DNA of 64,000 bases from Salegentibacter salinarum (GCF_900168115.1 NZ_FUZC01000001.1:372001-436000); one strand, 5' to 3'; shown: positions 35,026-43,214, counted from the stretch's first letter. Notes: a model not told the origin generated them from the letters alone. Translations and numbers: made by a program.

Positions 35026-35697
35026 ATGAAAAAATATCTTTTTGTACTTTTTTTACTGGGAGTTGGACTGCTAAGCGCTCAGGAACTTACCCAGGATTTA
35101 GAAGATTTTAATGAAATTAAGGTCTATAACGGTCTGGATGTTATTTTAAAAGAAGCAAACCAGAATAAAGCAACCATAACCGGTGAAAACCGAACTGATG
35201 TAAAATTCAAAATTGATAACGGGATTTTAAAAGTGCGAATGAGTATTGATGAAATTCTGGATAATGATAATACCCAAATCACTATTCAGTTCAAAAAACT
35301 GGATAAAATTGATGCGCGCCAGAATGCTTCCATAAAAATAGATTCTAAACTGGAGCAGGATTTACTTCATTTAAATGCTTCAGAAGGTGCTGATATTTTT
35401 GCTGATGTAAATCTTAGCAAACTCTATGTAGACTCAAACACCGGGGGCGAAATTGAAGTTCAAGGTAAAACCGAAGACCAGGAAATAGACATTAATACAG
35501 GTGGGAAATTCTTCGCTAAAAATTTAAAATCTATAAATACCCAAATTAGCATAAAAGCCGGCGGCGTAGCAGATATTACTGCCAGCGGAAATGTAGAAGC
35601 AAAGGTGAGGGCTGGAGGTACCGTAAATGTATACGGCAATCCAAAAACCTTAGATCAAAATACCCTCTTTGGCGGAAAAATAATTAGAAAAAACTAA
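35026..35697 (+). CDS. Exported GIN-domain protein (DUF2807)
   Basis: The 223-residue precursor has a signal peptide MKKYLFVLFLLGVGLLSAQ. The rest is a single DUF2807/GIN beta-helix-like domain, recognisable by FNEIKVYNGLDVILKEA, KLDKIDARQNASIKID and repeated short strands with Gly/Ala/Asp turns (ASEGADIFADVNLSKLYVDS, KAGGVADITASGNVEAKVRA). Such proteins are common in Bacteroidota and are described as putative adhesin heads, but no function is proven. It stands alone, ending 32 bp before a LysE-type exporter gene that has its own promoter box. Confidence 0.85.
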   Translation: MKKYLFVLFLLGVGLLSAQELTQDLEDFNEIKVYNGLDVILKEANQNKATITGENRTDVKFKIDNGILKVRMSIDEILDNDNTQITIQFKKLDKIDARQNASIKIDSKLEQDLLHLNASEGADIFADVNLSKLYVDSNTGGEIEVQGKTEDQEIDINTGGKFFAKNLKSINTQISIKAGGVADITASGNVEAKVRAGGTVNVYGNPKTLDQNTLFGGKIIRKN

Positions 35698-35703
35698 AAA
35701 GTC

Positions 35704-35711
35704 TACATTTG
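35704..35711 (+). promoter_or_regulatory. Candidate -7 promoter box of the LysE-family gene
   Basis: TACATTTG matches TANNTTTG and lies 17 bp before the ATG. It starts just after the stop codon of the preceding gene. A -33 TTG is not obvious. Confidence 0.55.
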
Positions 35712-35728
35712 TAATATAATACAATTGT

Positions 35729-36436
35729 ATGTTTCAGGATGTATTAGCAGCCCTACCCTTAGGTCTTTTTTTAGCTTTTTTACTCGGCCCAGTCTTCTTC
35801 GTATTGCTGGAAACCGCTGCTATTAAAGGATTTAGAGCAGCTTTTGCATTTGATTTAGGCGTTATCGTAGCCGATATTGTTTTTCTTTTTGTCGCTTACT
35901 TAAGTACCACCAAATTACTCGCCAGCATTAAAGACGATCCCGCACTATTTATCTTTGGGGGTATGATTCTCGCTACCTACGGGGTTATGAGCTTTGTACA
36001 GACCAAAAAGGTGCTTAGGCAGGAAGATGATACCCCTGAGATTAGAAAACTCAGTAAAAGCGATTATTTTGGTTTAGCAGTTAAAGGATTTTTATTGAAT
36101 TTCATCAATATTGGCGTTTTGGGGTTCTGGCTGGGATTAATTATCATATTTGGTCCAAAGTTAGAAATGGAGCAAAACAGAATAATTGTTTTCTTCGGAA
36201 GTGTATTAGGTACTTATCTTGTACTTGATATTTTTAAAATCTTACTTGCCAAAAAACTAAACAGAAAATTGACACCTAATCGAATTTACCTGATGAAAAA
36301 AGGTATTAGTATTTTACTCATAGTTTTTGGTGCAATGCTTATTTTCCAGGGACTCTTTCCTAACCAGGTTAATGGTATTCAAAACCAAATTGAAACCATT
36401 TCTCCCAACGATACACTTCGCGAAAATCCCAACTGA
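35729..36436 (+). CDS. LysE-family translocator
   Basis: This 235-residue protein has six predicted membrane helices and the LysE/RhtB-family opening PLGLFLAFLLGPVFFVLLE, with GFRAAFAFDLGVIVADIVF next. A cytoplasmic loop (about 95-115) is polar. Family members export amino acids such as lysine, threonine or homoserine. The substrate is not predictable. The C-terminal end after the last helix is short and acidic or polar. Confidence 0.82.
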   Translation: MFQDVLAALPLGLFLAFLLGPVFFVLLETAAIKGFRAAFAFDLGVIVADIVFLFVAYLSTTKLLASIKDDPALFIFGGMILATYGVMSFVQTKKVLRQEDDTPEIRKLSKSDYFGLAVKGFLLNFINIGVLGFWLGLIIIFGPKLEMEQNRIIVFFGSVLGTYLVLDIFKILLAKKLNRKLTPNRIYLMKKGISILLIVFGAMLIFQGLFPNQVNGIQNQIETISPNDTLRENPN

Positions 36437-36468
36437 AATTCAAAAAAGATTTGATAATTATTTATAAG

Positions 36469-36493
36469 CCGGCGTCCCGTAACTTCGGGAGAA
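36469..36493. repeat. Short fragment of the dispersed repeat
   Basis: GCGTCCCGTAACTTCGGGAG resembles the CGTC...CCCGAAGTTTCGGG part of the copies at 28225 and 34893. It lies 33 bp after the LysE-family stop codon. Confidence 0.4.
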
Positions 36494-36540
36494 CCGCTGT
36501 AAATTTCAATTTTATAAATTTTAAGCTGAATATTATGAAT

Positions 36541-36571
36541 AAAAAAAGCCCCCAGAAATTGGGAGCTTTTT
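36541..36571 (-). terminator. Intrinsic terminator of tRNA-Cys
   Basis: On the minus strand, immediately after the tRNA, AGCTCCC / GGGGGCT forms a 7-bp stem (one G-U pair) with a 7-nt loop, then seven T residues. Confidence 0.85.
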
Positions 36572-36572
36572 G

Positions 36573-36643
36573 AGGCATCGAGCGGATTCGAACCGCTGTA
36601 CAAGGTTTTGCAGACCTCTGCCTAGCCACTCGGCCACGATGCC
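36573..36643 (-). tRNA. tRNA-Cys (anticodon GCA)
   Basis: On the minus strand the acceptor stem GGCATCG pairs with CGATGCC seven for seven. The D arm contains GCCGAGTGGCTAGGC, the anticodon loop is TCTGCAAAA with anticodon GCA, and the T arm contains CGGTTCGAATCCG. The discriminator base is U. CCA is not encoded. The length is 71 nt. Confidence 0.97.
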
Positions 36644-36793
36644 CTGTTTTATTTAAGGGTTGGCAAATGTAATAAAAATTTATAGTTTAAAAAATAAAAC
36701 TAATTCAGGGCACTTCAGGAAGATTTGAGCAACTAAAAAATAATAAAAATATGTATCTCAAATATTCATTTCTGCAGATTAAAAACTAAAAAT

Positions 36794-37150
36794 TTAGCGC
36801 GATTTACTTCTAATTACGCTAACCATAGCCACATTCCCTCCAATCGGCGGATTGATTTTTGAAACTTCAACTTTAGCTTTTTGTACTAAAATTATTTCAT
36901 CTAAAACCCTTTTTAAAATCCGTTCGGCTACGTTTTCCAGAAGTTTAGACCTAATTGCCATTTCTTCTTTTACAATTTTGTTTAAATGTACGTAGTCTAT
37001 GGTATCTCCCAAAGAATCCGTTTTGGCAGAATGTGATAAATCGCCTTTCACTTTAAGATCTACACGATAATCACTTCCTATTTTTCCTTCTTCATCAAGG
37101 CAGCCGTGATAGGCAAAAACCCTAATATTTTTTAGTTTAATACTTCCCAA
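36794..37150 (-). CDS. folB: Dihydroneopterin aldolase
   Basis: This 118-residue protein matches FolB: IRVFAYHGCLDEEGKIGSDY near the start with the conserved HGxxxEE pattern, DTIDYVHLNKIV, LLENVAERI and the end VEVSKINPPIGGNVAMVSVI. It converts dihydroneopterin to hydroxymethyl-dihydropterin in folate synthesis. It appears to be monocistronic, with a leader of about 85 nt from a good promoter at 37240-37270. Confidence 0.95.
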   Translation of the reverse strand: MGSIKLKNIRVFAYHGCLDEEGKIGSDYRVDLKVKGDLSHSAKTDSLGDTIDYVHLNKIVKEEMAIRSKLLENVAERILKRVLDEIILVQKAKVEVSKINPPIGGNVAMVSVIRSKSR

Positions 37151-37496
37151 AAGAATGTTTTTTGCTCGATAATCGAGATTTATCTGATTAAAAAATGCCC
37201 AAATTATTCAGGCTTCCTAGCTTACTCGTTAGTGGTTTACAAAGATAAGCGGGTAGAGGCTTTAATTCAATATTTACAGCCCTGGATTTTATTATTTTCC
37301 TCAGAGATTTAAATTTGAGTTCTACTTAATCAAAATATATTATTTCTTGTAGCGTAAAGCTTGGGTGCGGCGATCTATTTTTTGGTAACTTTGCGTCTTA
37401 TACCCATTTAGGGTTTAATAATTTGAGCCATGCTCGAATTCAAAAATAAATGTCTGATTTTAACCTCTTTTACGAGGTTTTTGATTTTAATAAATT
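37151..37496. promoter_or_regulatory. Divergent promoters of folB and glnS, with a hairpin in the glnS leader
   Basis: For folB (minus strand), TTG at 37268-37270 is followed after 20 bp by TATCTTTG (37240-37247). For glnS (plus strand), TTG at 37361-37363 is followed after 22 bp by TAACTTTG (37386-37393). The glnS leader is about 100 nt and contains AACCTC-TTTTAC-GAGGTT (37462-37479) and a T-rich run directly before the ATG. This looks like an intrinsic terminator placed as an attenuator. The folB leader contains CTCGATAATCGAG. Confidence 0.7.
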
Positions 37497-39173
37497 ATGG
37501 CTGAAGAAAGAAAATCGCTCAATTTTATTGAGCAAATTATAGAAGAAGATCTTCAAACTACCCACAAAAAAGAAGAGCTAAAATTCAGGTTTCCACCTGA
37601 ACCTAATGGTTATCTTCATATCGGTCACGCATCTTCTATTTGCCTCAATTTTGGTTTAGGCGAAAAATACAATTCACCTGTAAACCTTCGTTTTGATGAT
37701 ACCAATCCTATAAAAGAAGAGCAGGAGTTTGTAGATGCCATAAAAGAAGACGTTTTGTGGCTTGGCTTTAAATGGGAAAAGGAATGCTATGCGTCAGATT
37801 ATTTTCAACAGTTGTACGACTGGGCCGTGGAAATGATCAAAAATGGAGAGGCTTATGTAGATAGCCAGACTTCAGAAGACATTGCGCTTCAAAAAGGAAC
37901 TCCAACAGAACCCGGTAAGGAAAGTCCGTTTAGAAATCGTTCTGTAGAAGAAAATCTGGAACTTTTTGCAAAGATGAAAAATGGAGAAACCCCGGAACGT
38001 GGCCACGTTTTACGGGCAAAAATAGATATGGCTTCAACAAATATGTTAATGCGCGATCCTGTGATGTATCGTTGTTTGCATAAAAGTCATCACCGTACCA
38101 AAGACATCTGGAAAATTTACCCTATGTACGATTGGGCGCACGGGGAAAGTGATTTTATAGAGAGTATTTCGCATTCTTTCTGTACCCTTGAATTTTTACC
38201 ACACCGCGAATTATACAACTGGTTTGTGGAAAAAGTGAGTAAGGAAGGCGAATTGAAGCCAAAACAAAGGGAATTTGCCCGTAGAAACCTAAGTCATACT
38301 GTTGTTAGTAAACGTAAACTGATGCAATTGGTAGAAAAGGGCGTGGTTAAATCCTGGGACGATCCAAGAATGCCAACAATTTCCGGATTAAGAAGAAGGG
38401 GTTATACGCCAAATGCCATCAGGAAATTTGCTGATTCTATTGGCGTTGGAAAACGTGAAAATATGATTGATGTTGCACATTTAGAATTTTGTGCAAGGGA
38501 AGATCTTAATAAAACCGCTCCAAGGGTTATGGGGGTTTTAGACCCGATAAAATTGGTAATTACCAATTACGAAGAAGGAAAAGAGGAGTGGCTGGAAGCT
38601 GAAAATAATCCGGAAGATGAATCGGCAGGAAGCAGAGAAATTCCGTTTTCAAGGGAACTTTATATTGAAAAAGAAGATTTTAAGGAAAGCGCGAACAGAA
38701 AATTTTTCAGGCTAACCCTTGGGAAAGAAGTGAGATTAAAGAACGCTTATATTATAAAAGGCGAAGAAGTAGTAAAAGATTCCGAAGGAAATATTACCGA
38801 AATTCATTGTACCTACGATCCTAAAAGTAAAAGTGGAAGCGGTACCGAAGAATCAATGCGAAAAGTAAAAGGAACCCTGCATTGGGTTTCGTCTAAACAC
38901 GCTTTAGAAACCGAGATCAGGCTTTACGACCGTTTATTCAGCGTAGAAAATCCCGATGGCGATAAGGAAAAGGATTATATGGAGTTTGTAAATCCAGATT
39001 CATTAGAAGTAATCAAAGGCTATGTGGAACCCAGTTTGAAATCAGCAGGAATTCAAGATAAATTTCAATTTCAACGTATAGGATATTTCTGTGTAGATAA
39101 AGATTCAAAGGAAGGTCAGCCTATATTTAATCGTACGGTAACGCTGAGGGATTCCTGGGCGAAAATTAAATAA
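37497..39173 (+). CDS. glnS: Glutaminyl-tRNA synthetase
   Basis: At 558 residues it is close to E. coli GlnRS (554). The class I signature is RFPPEPNGYLHIGHASS (HIGH) and the KMSKS equivalent is VVSKRKLM. RFDDTNPIKEEQEFVDAI and YDWAHGESDFIESISHSF are GlnRS-specific (rather than GluRS) landmarks. The C-terminal anticodon-binding domain is complete. Having both glnS and gltX in the window shows that Gln-tRNA is charged directly. Confidence 0.98.
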   Translation: MAEERKSLNFIEQIIEEDLQTTHKKEELKFRFPPEPNGYLHIGHASSICLNFGLGEKYNSPVNLRFDDTNPIKEEQEFVDAIKEDVLWLGFKWEKECYASDYFQQLYDWAVEMIKNGEAYVDSQTSEDIALQKGTPTEPGKESPFRNRSVEENLELFAKMKNGETPERGHVLRAKIDMASTNMLMRDPVMYRCLHKSHHRTKDIWKIYPMYDWAHGESDFIESISHSFCTLEFLPHRELYNWFVEKVSKEGELKPKQREFARRNLSHTVVSKRKLMQLVEKGVVKSWDDPRMPTISGLRRRGYTPNAIRKFADSIGVGKRENMIDVAHLEFCAREDLNKTAPRVMGVLDPIKLVITNYEEGKEEWLEAENNPEDESAGSREIPFSRELYIEKEDFKESANRKFFRLTLGKEVRLKNAYIIKGEEVVKDSEGNITEIHCTYDPKSKSGSGTEESMRKVKGTLHWVSSKHALETEIRLYDRLFSVENPDGDKEKDYMEFVNPDSLEVIKGYVEPSLKSAGIQDKFQFQRIGYFCVDKDSKEGQPIFNRTVTLRDSWAKIK

Positions 39174-39271
39174 GCTGTAATCCATTTGGTTAAGTGGCTT
39201 TTTAAGAATATTTTAGTAAAGCATTTTAACATATTAACCGGTTATTAACAGCATAGCCTTAACCCATCTTG

Positions 39272-39279
39272 TATCTTTG
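39272..39279 (+). promoter_or_regulatory. Candidate -7 promoter box of the YtxH operon
   Basis: TATCTTTG matches TANNTTTG and lies 30 bp before the ATG of the YtxH gene. No clear TTG stands at the expected -33 distance. Confidence 0.5.
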
Positions 39280-39309
39280 GGTTTAGTATTAACTTAACTA
39301 AAAACTATT

Positions 39310-39684
39310 ATGGCAAATACAGGAAGTACACTATTAGCATTAATTACCGGAGCTGCAATTGGAGCAGGAGTAGGTTTATTATATGCTCCAGATAGCGGTG
39401 AAAAAACACGAAAAAAATTAAAAGACGAATCTAAAAAAGCTCAGGATAGATTGAATAAAAAGTACACAGAGACTTCTTCTAATCTAACCGAAAAAGCCAA
39501 GCAGGCTCGTGTAGACTTTGAAGCACGTTTGGAGGAAACTCTTTCTTCAGCAAGTCATAAAGCAGATGATATTCTTACTGCAATGGAAACTAAATTAGAA
39601 GAGCTTAGAAAACAAAACGCCAAATTACAGAAAGAAGGTAAGGGGGGCGATTCTAAAGATAAACCTAACAAAGCAGTAGTATAG
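39310..39684 (+). CDS. YtxH-domain protein
   Basis: The 124-residue protein has the YtxH/gas-vesicle-like start: a Gly/Ala-rich membrane segment (LLALITGAAIGAGVGLLYAP) followed by DSGEKTRKKLKDESKKAQD and a long charged amphipathic helix. Proteins of this family respond to general or osmotic stress in other bacteria. It is the first gene of a compact trio with 10- and 5-bp gaps. The role is unknown. It probably lies in the inner membrane with the helix in the cytoplasm. Confidence 0.85.
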   Translation: MANTGSTLLALITGAAIGAGVGLLYAPDSGEKTRKKLKDESKKAQDRLNKKYTETSSNLTEKAKQARVDFEARLEETLSSASHKADDILTAMETKLEELRKQNAKLQKEGKGGDSKDKPNKAVV

Positions 39685-39694
39685 TAGCAATTTT

Positions 39695-40045
39695 ATGGCA
39701 TTTGAAAAACTATCCAGAAGTATTGACGAGCTAAATTATAATTTGAAGGCATTTGCCCACAGCAATGCCGAATATTATAAACTTGAATTCTTTAAACAAG
39801 CCATGAAAGGGGCCATTGGTCTCGTTCAGGGTCTATTGTTGGGTATATTTTTCATTTTTGCCTTAATATTACTTTCGGTAGCTGTTGCTATACTTATCAG
39901 CGAGGCTATTGGTACACCAAGTTCCGGTTACTTTATTGTAGGCGGATTCTATTTTCTATTATTCCTTGGAATATTATTCTTCGGAAGAAAACCAATTGAG
40001 AAGATTTTGCTTTTAAAAGTTTCAAGAAAATTTTTTAACGATTAA
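39695..40045 (+). CDS. Phage-holin-like / YqjE-type membrane protein
   Basis: This 116-residue protein has a soluble N-terminus (about 1-35) and two membrane helices (about 45-70, QGLLLGIFFIFALILLSVAV, and 78-100) joined by a short loop. The pattern fits the phage holin 3_6 / YqjE superfamily, which includes non-phage stress-operon members. Because it lies between YtxH and a YqjK-like gene and no phage genes are present, I read it as a housekeeping or stress membrane protein, not a lysis holin. Confidence 0.75.
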   Translation: MAFEKLSRSIDELNYNLKAFAHSNAEYYKLEFFKQAMKGAIGLVQGLLLGIFFIFALILLSVAVAILISEAIGTPSSGYFIVGGFYFLLFLGILFFGRKPIEKILLLKVSRKFFND

Positions 40046-40050
40046 GCGCT

Positions 40051-40284
40051 ATGAAGGAATATAGTTCATTCAAAGAAATAGATCGGGATTTAAAAATTCT
40101 GAAACTTCAAACCAAGATAGACCAGGAAGAGATTAAACTGAATATAGAGCGGACTAAAAGTGCCCTGTCTCCTTTATCTCTTATGGGAAGTATGGCAGGA
40201 TCTATCTTGCAAAAAGCATTTATTCTTAAAGCTGTAACGAAGCTTACCGGTTTAAAAAAGGTAACCGCTTCAGTAAAGAAATAA
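40051..40284 (+). CDS. Small DUF6327/YqjK-like protein
   Basis: The 77-residue protein MKEYSSFKEIDRDLKILKL... has a charged helical N-terminal half (about 1-45) and a hydrophobic/amphipathic C-terminal half with LMGSMAGSILQKAFILKA. It resembles the small DUF6327-type proteins in Flavobacteriaceae that accompany YtxH and holin-like genes, and loosely E. coli YqjK. No function is known. The 5-bp spacing shows that it is part of the trio. Confidence 0.65.
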   Translation: MKEYSSFKEIDRDLKILKLQTKIDQEEIKLNIERTKSALSPLSLMGSMAGSILQKAFILKAVTKLTGLKKVTASVKK

Positions 40285-40309
40285 AGATTTCTTAGGCATA
40301 TTATATTAT

Positions 40310-40432
40310 AAAGGTTTGAGAGTTTATTTTTTATCTCCGTCAACCTGGACTTGTTTCAGGTTCTAGAATGTTAGATTCTGAAATAAGTTCAGAATGACAT
40401 TTGATATTAAAATTAAACCTTCAAACCTTTTT
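40310..40432. repeat. Dispersed repeat nested in a terminator-like hairpin
   Basis: Outer arms AAAGGTTTGAGAGTTTA (40310-40326) and TAAACCTTCAAACCTTT (40414-40430) pair at 15 of 17 positions and run into a T tract on the plus strand. Between them lies a repeat copy (40338-40401) with arms CGTCAACCTGGACTTGTTTC and CTGAAATAAGTTCAGAATGAC. It sits between the convergent ends at 40284 and 40477. Confidence 0.75.
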
Positions 40433-40476
40433 TTATTCAATAATTTTGGCCCGTATAGTATAAACTGAGATTACAA

Positions 40477-41439
40477 TTATCTGCGTTTTGTATCCGGTTT
40501 ATTCTTTTTTTCCTGTTCAATTTCTTCATTTTTCTTGCGCATCGCTTCTCCAATTTGATTGGAAGCAGTAAACGAAGCCACCATATTATTCAGCATATCA
40601 CTTCCTGCCTGGGGAGAGTTGGGTAATAATATAAGATTACTGTTGGTTTCTTCACCAATGGCCTGCAGCGTATCATAATGCTGTGTTACCACAATTAGAG
40701 CAGAAGCTTCCTGCGAATTTATTCCCACATTATTAAGTACATCCACACTTTCTTCTAGTCCGCGGGCAATTTCCCTTCTTTGATCGGCAATTCCCTGTCC
40801 TTGTAAGCGTTTACTCTCGGCTTCGGCGCGTGCCTTGGCAACAATTCGTATTCTTTCGGCTTCCCCTTCGTACTCTGCAGCCACTTTCTCGCGTTCTGCC
40901 GAGTTTATTCGGTTCATAGCGTGTTTCACCTGCTCATCGGGATCAATGTCTGTTACAAGCGTTTTAATGATGTCATAACCGTAATCCTGCATAGATTGGT
41001 TAAGTTCACGGTTTACAGCAATTGCGATATCATCTTTTCTTTCAAAAACGTCATCAAGAATCATTTTAGGAACTTCAGCCCTTACCACATCAAAAACATA
41101 GGAAGTAATTTGGTCTGACGGACTTTCAAGTTTATAAAAAGCATCGTAAATATTGGTTCTAATAACCTGGAATTGTACTGAAATTTTCAGTTTTACAAAT
41201 ACGTTATCCTTGGTTTTGGTTTCAACCAGAACGTCTAATTGCTGAACTTTTAAATTAATCCTGCCGGCAATTTGGTCTATAATAGGAATCTTTAAATGTA
41301 ACCCGGAATTCTTGATACTTTTAAACTTTCCAAAGCGCTCAAGAATAGCCGCTTTTTGCTGCCGAACGGTGAAAATTCCGCTAAAAAGGATAACAAGAAA
41401 TAAAACAAGAAAAATGGGGATAAATACGTAGCTAATCAT
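40477..41439 (-). CDS. SPFH/band-7 membrane protein (stomatin-like)
   Basis: The 320-residue protein has one N-terminal membrane helix (ISYVFIPIFLVLFLVILFSG), then a prohibitin/band-7 domain (VRQQKAAILERFGKFKSIKN, IPIIDQIAGRINLKVQQLDV, MILDDVFERKDDIAIAVNRE) and a coiled-coil stretch with the repeats EREKVAAEYEGEAERIRIVA. Stomatin-like proteins organise membrane microdomains and often associate with a NfeD-like partner, which is not seen here. It is transcribed toward a repeat element and away from gltX. Confidence 0.88.
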   Translation of the reverse strand: MISYVFIPIFLVLFLVILFSGIFTVRQQKAAILERFGKFKSIKNSGLHLKIPIIDQIAGRINLKVQQLDVLVETKTKDNVFVKLKISVQFQVIRTNIYDAFYKLESPSDQITSYVFDVVRAEVPKMILDDVFERKDDIAIAVNRELNQSMQDYGYDIIKTLVTDIDPDEQVKHAMNRINSAEREKVAAEYEGEAERIRIVAKARAEAESKRLQGQGIADQRREIARGLEESVDVLNNVGINSQEASALIVVTQHYDTLQAIGEETNSNLILLPNSPQAGSDMLNNMVASFTASNQIGEAMRKKNEEIEQEKKNKPDTKRR

Positions 41440-41513
41440 AATTCTAAAGAGATATAAGTTGATTCTCCCAAGATAGTGAAACTTTGCTTAGCTGTATTGA
41501 TTTTGATATAAAC

Positions 41514-41652
41514 AAAAAATAGGCTGCTTGAAAAGATTTTAAAGCGTCATCCTGAACTTGTTTAAGGATCTATTATGATGATATTTCCAACATGTTAGAA
41601 GCTGAAAACAAATTCAGCTGGACGAAAAATAACTCTTCAAACAGCCTACTTT
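41514..41652. repeat. Dispersed repeat nested in a larger hairpin downstream of gltX
   Basis: Outer arms TAGGCTGCTTGAAAAG (41520-41535) and CTCTTCAAACAGCCTA (41633-41648) pair at 14 of 16 positions. The inner copy (41545-41624) has left arm CGTCATCCTGAACTTGTTT and right arm AAACAAATTCAGCTGGACG, pairing at 15 of 19. It follows the gltX stop codon. Confidence 0.75.
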
Positions 41653-41667
41653 TAGAATTATAATATA

Positions 41668-43185
41668 TTACCCCAAAGTCTTTATCGCATTTTCAAGACG
41701 GGAAATGGTTTCTTGCTTTCCAATCATTTCTGCGATTTCGTAAAGATCGGGGCCTTGCATAGCACCAACTAGGGCTAACCTAAAAGGCTGCATTACTTTT
41801 CCAAAACCGACTTCCTTGTCTTGGATCCAGGCTTTTACTTTTGCCTGTAAACCTTCTGCTTTAAAATTTTCCTGTTCCTTTAAAACCTTAATCAATTCCT
41901 GCATAAGATTTGAAGTATCTTCCTTCCAGGCTTTTTTTACGTTTTTAGGATCATATGAGGTAGGGGCAACGAAGAAGAAATAACCCTGTTCCCAAATATC
42001 ATTTACAAAAACAGCACGCTCTTTCATTAATTTTACCACTTCCAAAACATAGTCTGAAGAAGCTTCAATTTCCTTCAGCTGAAGTATTTTTTCAAGTTTT
42101 TCAGCAATTATCTTATCATCGGCTTCGTGCATATAATGCTGCTGGAACCACTTGGTTTTTTCAGGATCAAATTTTGCTCCGCCTTTGTGAACACGGCTTA
42201 TTTCAAAAGCTTCAACCAGTTTGTTCAGCTTAAAAAATTCCTGTTCTGTTCCGGGATTCCAACCCAAAAAGGCCAGCATATTGGTAACTGCTTCAGGAAA
42301 ATAACCATCTTCCCTGTAACCCGCAGAAATATCCCCTGAATTTGGATCTTTCCATTCCAGCGGAAAAACAGGGAATCCTAGTTTATCACCGTCTCGTTTG
42401 CTTAATTTTCCTTTGCCCTGTGGCTTTAAAATAAGTGGTAAATGTGCAAATTTAGGGGCATCCCAGCCAAAAGCACGATATAACATAAAATGTAACGCCA
42501 GGGAAGGCAACCATTCTTCGCCACGAATCACGTGGGAAATTTCCATTAAATGATCGTCTACAATATTAGCCAGGTGATAGGTGGGCATTCCATCACTTTT
42601 AAACAAAACTTTATCGTCTAAAGTACTGGTGTCAATGTCCATATTACCGCGAATTTCATCTTTAATATGCAGGTTTTCATCTGCTGGCGATTTAAACCTG
42701 ATCACGTAATCCTCGTCGGCATCTAATTTATCCCTGATTTCATCTTCAGAAAGTGCCAGGGAATTTTTTAATTTCTGGCGGTTGTGCCAGTTATAAATAA
42801 AGGTTTTTCCTTTTTCTTCGTGGTCTTTTCTGTGTGCGTCTAATTCTTCAGCCGTATCAAATGCATAATAGGCATTATCGGTTTTAATAAGTTCTTCGGC
42901 ATATTTTCGGTACATTTCCTTACGCTCGCTCTGGCGGTAAGGACCATAATCACCTTCTTTTCCGGGACCTTCATCAAATGGAATTCCGCACCAGTTAAGG
43001 GATTCAATAATATAATCTTCGGCACCTTCCACATAGCGGTTTTGATCGGTATCTTCAATACGCAATACAAAATCGCCCTTGTGTTTTTTGGCAAATAAAT
43101 AATTATATAAAGCTGTTCTAACCCCGCCAATATGCAAAGGGCCGGTTGGACTTGGTGCAAAACGCACGCGAACTTTAGCTGACAT
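41668..43185 (-). CDS. gltX: Glutamyl-tRNA synthetase
   Basis: The frame is open to 43209, but a promoter box overlaps that end and the family starts with AKVRVRFAPSPTGPLHIGG, so I start at the ATG at 43183-43185 (505 residues). The HIGH motif is PTGPLHIGGVRTALYNY and the KMSKS motif is GKLSKRDG. LRIEDTDQNRYVEGAEDYI is the expected amino-acid site. It is of typical length. It charges tRNA-Glu and is the companion of glnS upstream. Confidence 0.97.
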   Translation of the reverse strand: MSAKVRVRFAPSPTGPLHIGGVRTALYNYLFAKKHKGDFVLRIEDTDQNRYVEGAEDYIIESLNWCGIPFDEGPGKEGDYGPYRQSERKEMYRKYAEELIKTDNAYYAFDTAEELDAHRKDHEEKGKTFIYNWHNRQKLKNSLALSEDEIRDKLDADEDYVIRFKSPADENLHIKDEIRGNMDIDTSTLDDKVLFKSDGMPTYHLANIVDDHLMEISHVIRGEEWLPSLALHFMLYRAFGWDAPKFAHLPLILKPQGKGKLSKRDGDKLGFPVFPLEWKDPNSGDISAGYREDGYFPEAVTNMLAFLGWNPGTEQEFFKLNKLVEAFEISRVHKGGAKFDPEKTKWFQQHYMHEADDKIIAEKLEKILQLKEIEASSDYVLEVVKLMKERAVFVNDIWEQGYFFFVAPTSYDPKNVKKAWKEDTSNLMQELIKVLKEQENFKAEGLQAKVKAWIQDKEVGFGKVMQPFRLALVGAMQGPDLYEIAEMIGKQETISRLENAIKTLG

Positions 43186-43206
43186 ATCTAAATTTGTTTT
43201 TGAACA

Positions 43207-43214
43207 CAAAGATA
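43207..43214 (-). promoter_or_regulatory. Candidate -7 promoter box of gltX
   Basis: On the minus strand TATCTTTG matches TANNTTTG and ends 21 bp before the gltX ATG, inside the longer open frame. It supports the shorter start. No TTG stands at the expected upstream distance. Confidence 0.55.

Noticed and set aside
37394-37496. glnS leader as a T-box riboswitch
   Set aside because: No T-box sequence or specifier stem is recognisable, and T-boxes are not expected in Bacteroidota.
39695-40045. Holin-like gene taken as a prophage remnant
   Set aside because: No other phage gene, integrase or attachment site is near, and the gene is embedded in a YtxH-type trio.
42530-42545. Other CACGTG-containing sites (e.g. 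here, 16253, 20980, 49934) as further parS sites
   Set aside because: The flanking bases do not form the GTTCCACGTGGAAC palindrome.
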